A stretch of DNA of 64,000 nt from NCBI GenBank assembly GCA_902788805.1, contig CADALO010000003.1:186001-250000 (forward strand), given 5' to 3'. Positions 63,956-64,000 of this stretch are shown here, piece by piece; position 1 is the stretch's first letter; every line of letters begins with the position of its first letter. A program made the translations under genes and the position numbers. The notes below the pieces were generated by a model, which saw nothing but the letters and a program-made list of their open reading frames with translations, had not been told where the DNA came from and did not search any database. This stretch comes from an uncultured Bacteroidota bacterium. GTDB taxonomy: Bacteria; Bacteroidota; Bacteroidia; Bacteroidales; P3.

Positions 63956-64000
63956 ATGAAAAGTAAAAAAGTACTAATCGGCTTATTTGTCGCTGCTTTT
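63956..64000 (+). CDS. Partial secreted protein at the right edge
   Basis: Only the first 15 codons lie in the window, beginning MKSKKVLIGLFVAAF. The basic start followed by a hydrophobic run looks like a signal peptide. Nothing more can be said about function. A promoter box and phased element copy 5 precede it. Confidence 0.6.
   Translation, partial: MKSKKVLIGLFVAAF

Overview
The window reads as chromosome of a Bacteroidota, most likely a Bacteroidales anaerobe. Support: many starts are preceded by the Bacteroidota promoter box TAnnTTTG and lack Shine-Dalgarno sequences; three proteins carry type IX secretion (T9SS) C-terminal sorting domains; there is a complete Bat aerotolerance operon, a TamL-type lipoprotein, a DUF2723 protein, an ExbB/ExbD/ExbD cluster and a Bacteroidota-style SRP RNA. 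The family or genus cannot be fixed from sequence alone. No phage, transposase, CRISPR array or tRNA was found.

Layout. 1-6.4 kb: small GlsB-type membrane protein, ElbB-like protein, a T9SS type A cargo protein and clpB behind two identical palindromes. 6.4-11 kb: trmN6, the exbB-hyp-exbD-exbD cluster and a polyprenyl synthase, all on minus. 11.2-18.1 kb: minus-strand envelope operon of an aromatic/Ser-rich secreted protein, alkaline phosphatase, outer-membrane protein, waaA and tamL. 18.2-25 kb: proS, aqpZ and a small lipoprotein on plus; a T9SS type B protein and prfB on minus. 25-29 kb: glycosyltransferase with repeat insertions, SRP RNA, mltG and a GNAT enzyme. 29.5-44 kb, plus strand: inositol monophosphatase-like, NfeD, ABC exporter, arginine deiminase, DUF2723 protein, small basic protein, atpB, pgk, YgiQ radical SAM, MgtC. 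44-53 kb: giant T9SS type B protein, HD/OB protein, NAD synthase, PIF1-like helicase. 53-63.4 kb: ten-gene minus-strand moxR-DUF58-hyp-batABCDE-WG-rseC operon. A secreted protein begins at the right edge.

The most unusual content is repetitive DNA between and inside genes. Five elements (about 9.8, 21.0, 29.3, 38.6 and 63.7 kb) are long palindromes whose arms consist of GTAC-containing 11-mers on an almost exact 11-bp pitch, capped by small ACCAAC/GTTGGT ends. A sixth element at 48.75 kb has the same pitch, arm plan and terminal GGAGTTGGT but a different 11-mer (GTCCGATTGTT type). Most lie 40-250 bp upstream of a gene start, on the far side of a TAnnTTTG promoter. I could not match them to a family I know.

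A second layer is CGGAGAA heptamer arrays and short palindromes that occur in intergenic DNA and also in frame inside conserved genes (glycosyltransferase, YgiQ), adding foreign peptide stretches. A third layer is degenerate 8-9 bp tandem tracts that abut start codons. Other points are a NAD synthase whose glutaminase domain lacks two of three catalytic residues, a prfB that has lost its frameshift site, and an atpB detached from atpE/atpF.
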